5,957 nt of DNA, taken from Clostridia bacterium. GTDB taxonomy: Bacteria > Bacillota > Clostridia > Oscillospirales > Acutalibacteraceae. Within the stretch, counting starts at the first letter, position 1, and the number at the start of each line of letters is the position of its first letter. The notes beneath the pieces are model-generated. The model was not told the origin of the DNA and searched no databases. It worked only from the letters and a program-made list of their open reading frames with translations. The position numbers were made by a program, and so were the translations under genes. This document shows, one piece after another, positions 5,879-5,957 of the stretch. The stretch is taken from the NCBI GenBank assembly GCA_017519685.1, contig JAFWRV010000037.1, positions 1 to 5,957 of the forward strand, given 5' to 3'.

Positions 5879-5957
5879 GTGCATAATAATTCAATTATTC
5901 CGTATCGGAAAAAATTTTGTTTTTGGTTTTGCCGTAATTACGCAATTCGAATTAAAA

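Overview
The window looks like chromosomal DNA from a low-to-mid GC Gram-positive anaerobe, most likely an uncultured Clostridia / Oscillospirales-type gut bacterium. The reasons are good AGGAG-type ribosome binding sites before each gene, a short Bacillus-type NagB, metG lying next to sugar genes, and the style of the intergenic repeats (ATTATGC heptamer array, small palindromic elements). This placement is an inference from recall; no search was possible.

Layout. Two operons diverge from a long non-coding spacer. Leftward (minus strand, 2864 down to 1): a Gfo/Idh/MocA-family NAD(P)-dependent sugar oxidoreductase, then nagB (glucosamine-6-phosphate deaminase), then metG (methionyl-tRNA synthetase, cut by the window edge after 352 residues). 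The gaps are 10 and 12 bases, so this is one tight transcription unit with a good sigma-A type promoter at 2906-2934. Rightward (plus strand, 4125 to 5832): two sugar-phosphate isomerase/epimerase-like TIM-barrel proteins separated by one base, behind a weaker extended -10 promoter and closed by a hairpin terminator at 5848-5878.

The spacer (2865-4124, about 1.26 kb) has no credible gene. It is packed with small palindromic repeats. The main one is a dispersed element in five copies (two leftward, three rightward) plus a tail remnant. In its fuller form it has a palindrome with arms CCCTCTCCG/CGGAGAGGG, a second short hairpin whose stem sequence changes between copies while pairing is kept, and a conserved tail GGGTGTGGCGACATACAATC. 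There is also an inverted pair of 28-base hairpins differing only by two compensatory base-pair changes, a strong 11-bp hairpin, three copies of CGAAGCGAC and a 13-unit heptamer array. All of these lie between the two predicted promoters, so they probably act, or once moved, as DNA rather than as mRNA leaders. They look like REP/MITE-type non-autonomous elements; no transposase is in view.

How the genes may work together. Oxidation of a sugar (Gfo/Idh/MocA), isomerisation or epimerisation of a keto-sugar (the TIM-barrel pair) and deamination of glucosamine-6-phosphate to fructose-6-phosphate (NagB) could form a catabolic route for a modified or amino sugar. No transporter, kinase or regulator is in the window, so the substrate is unknown.
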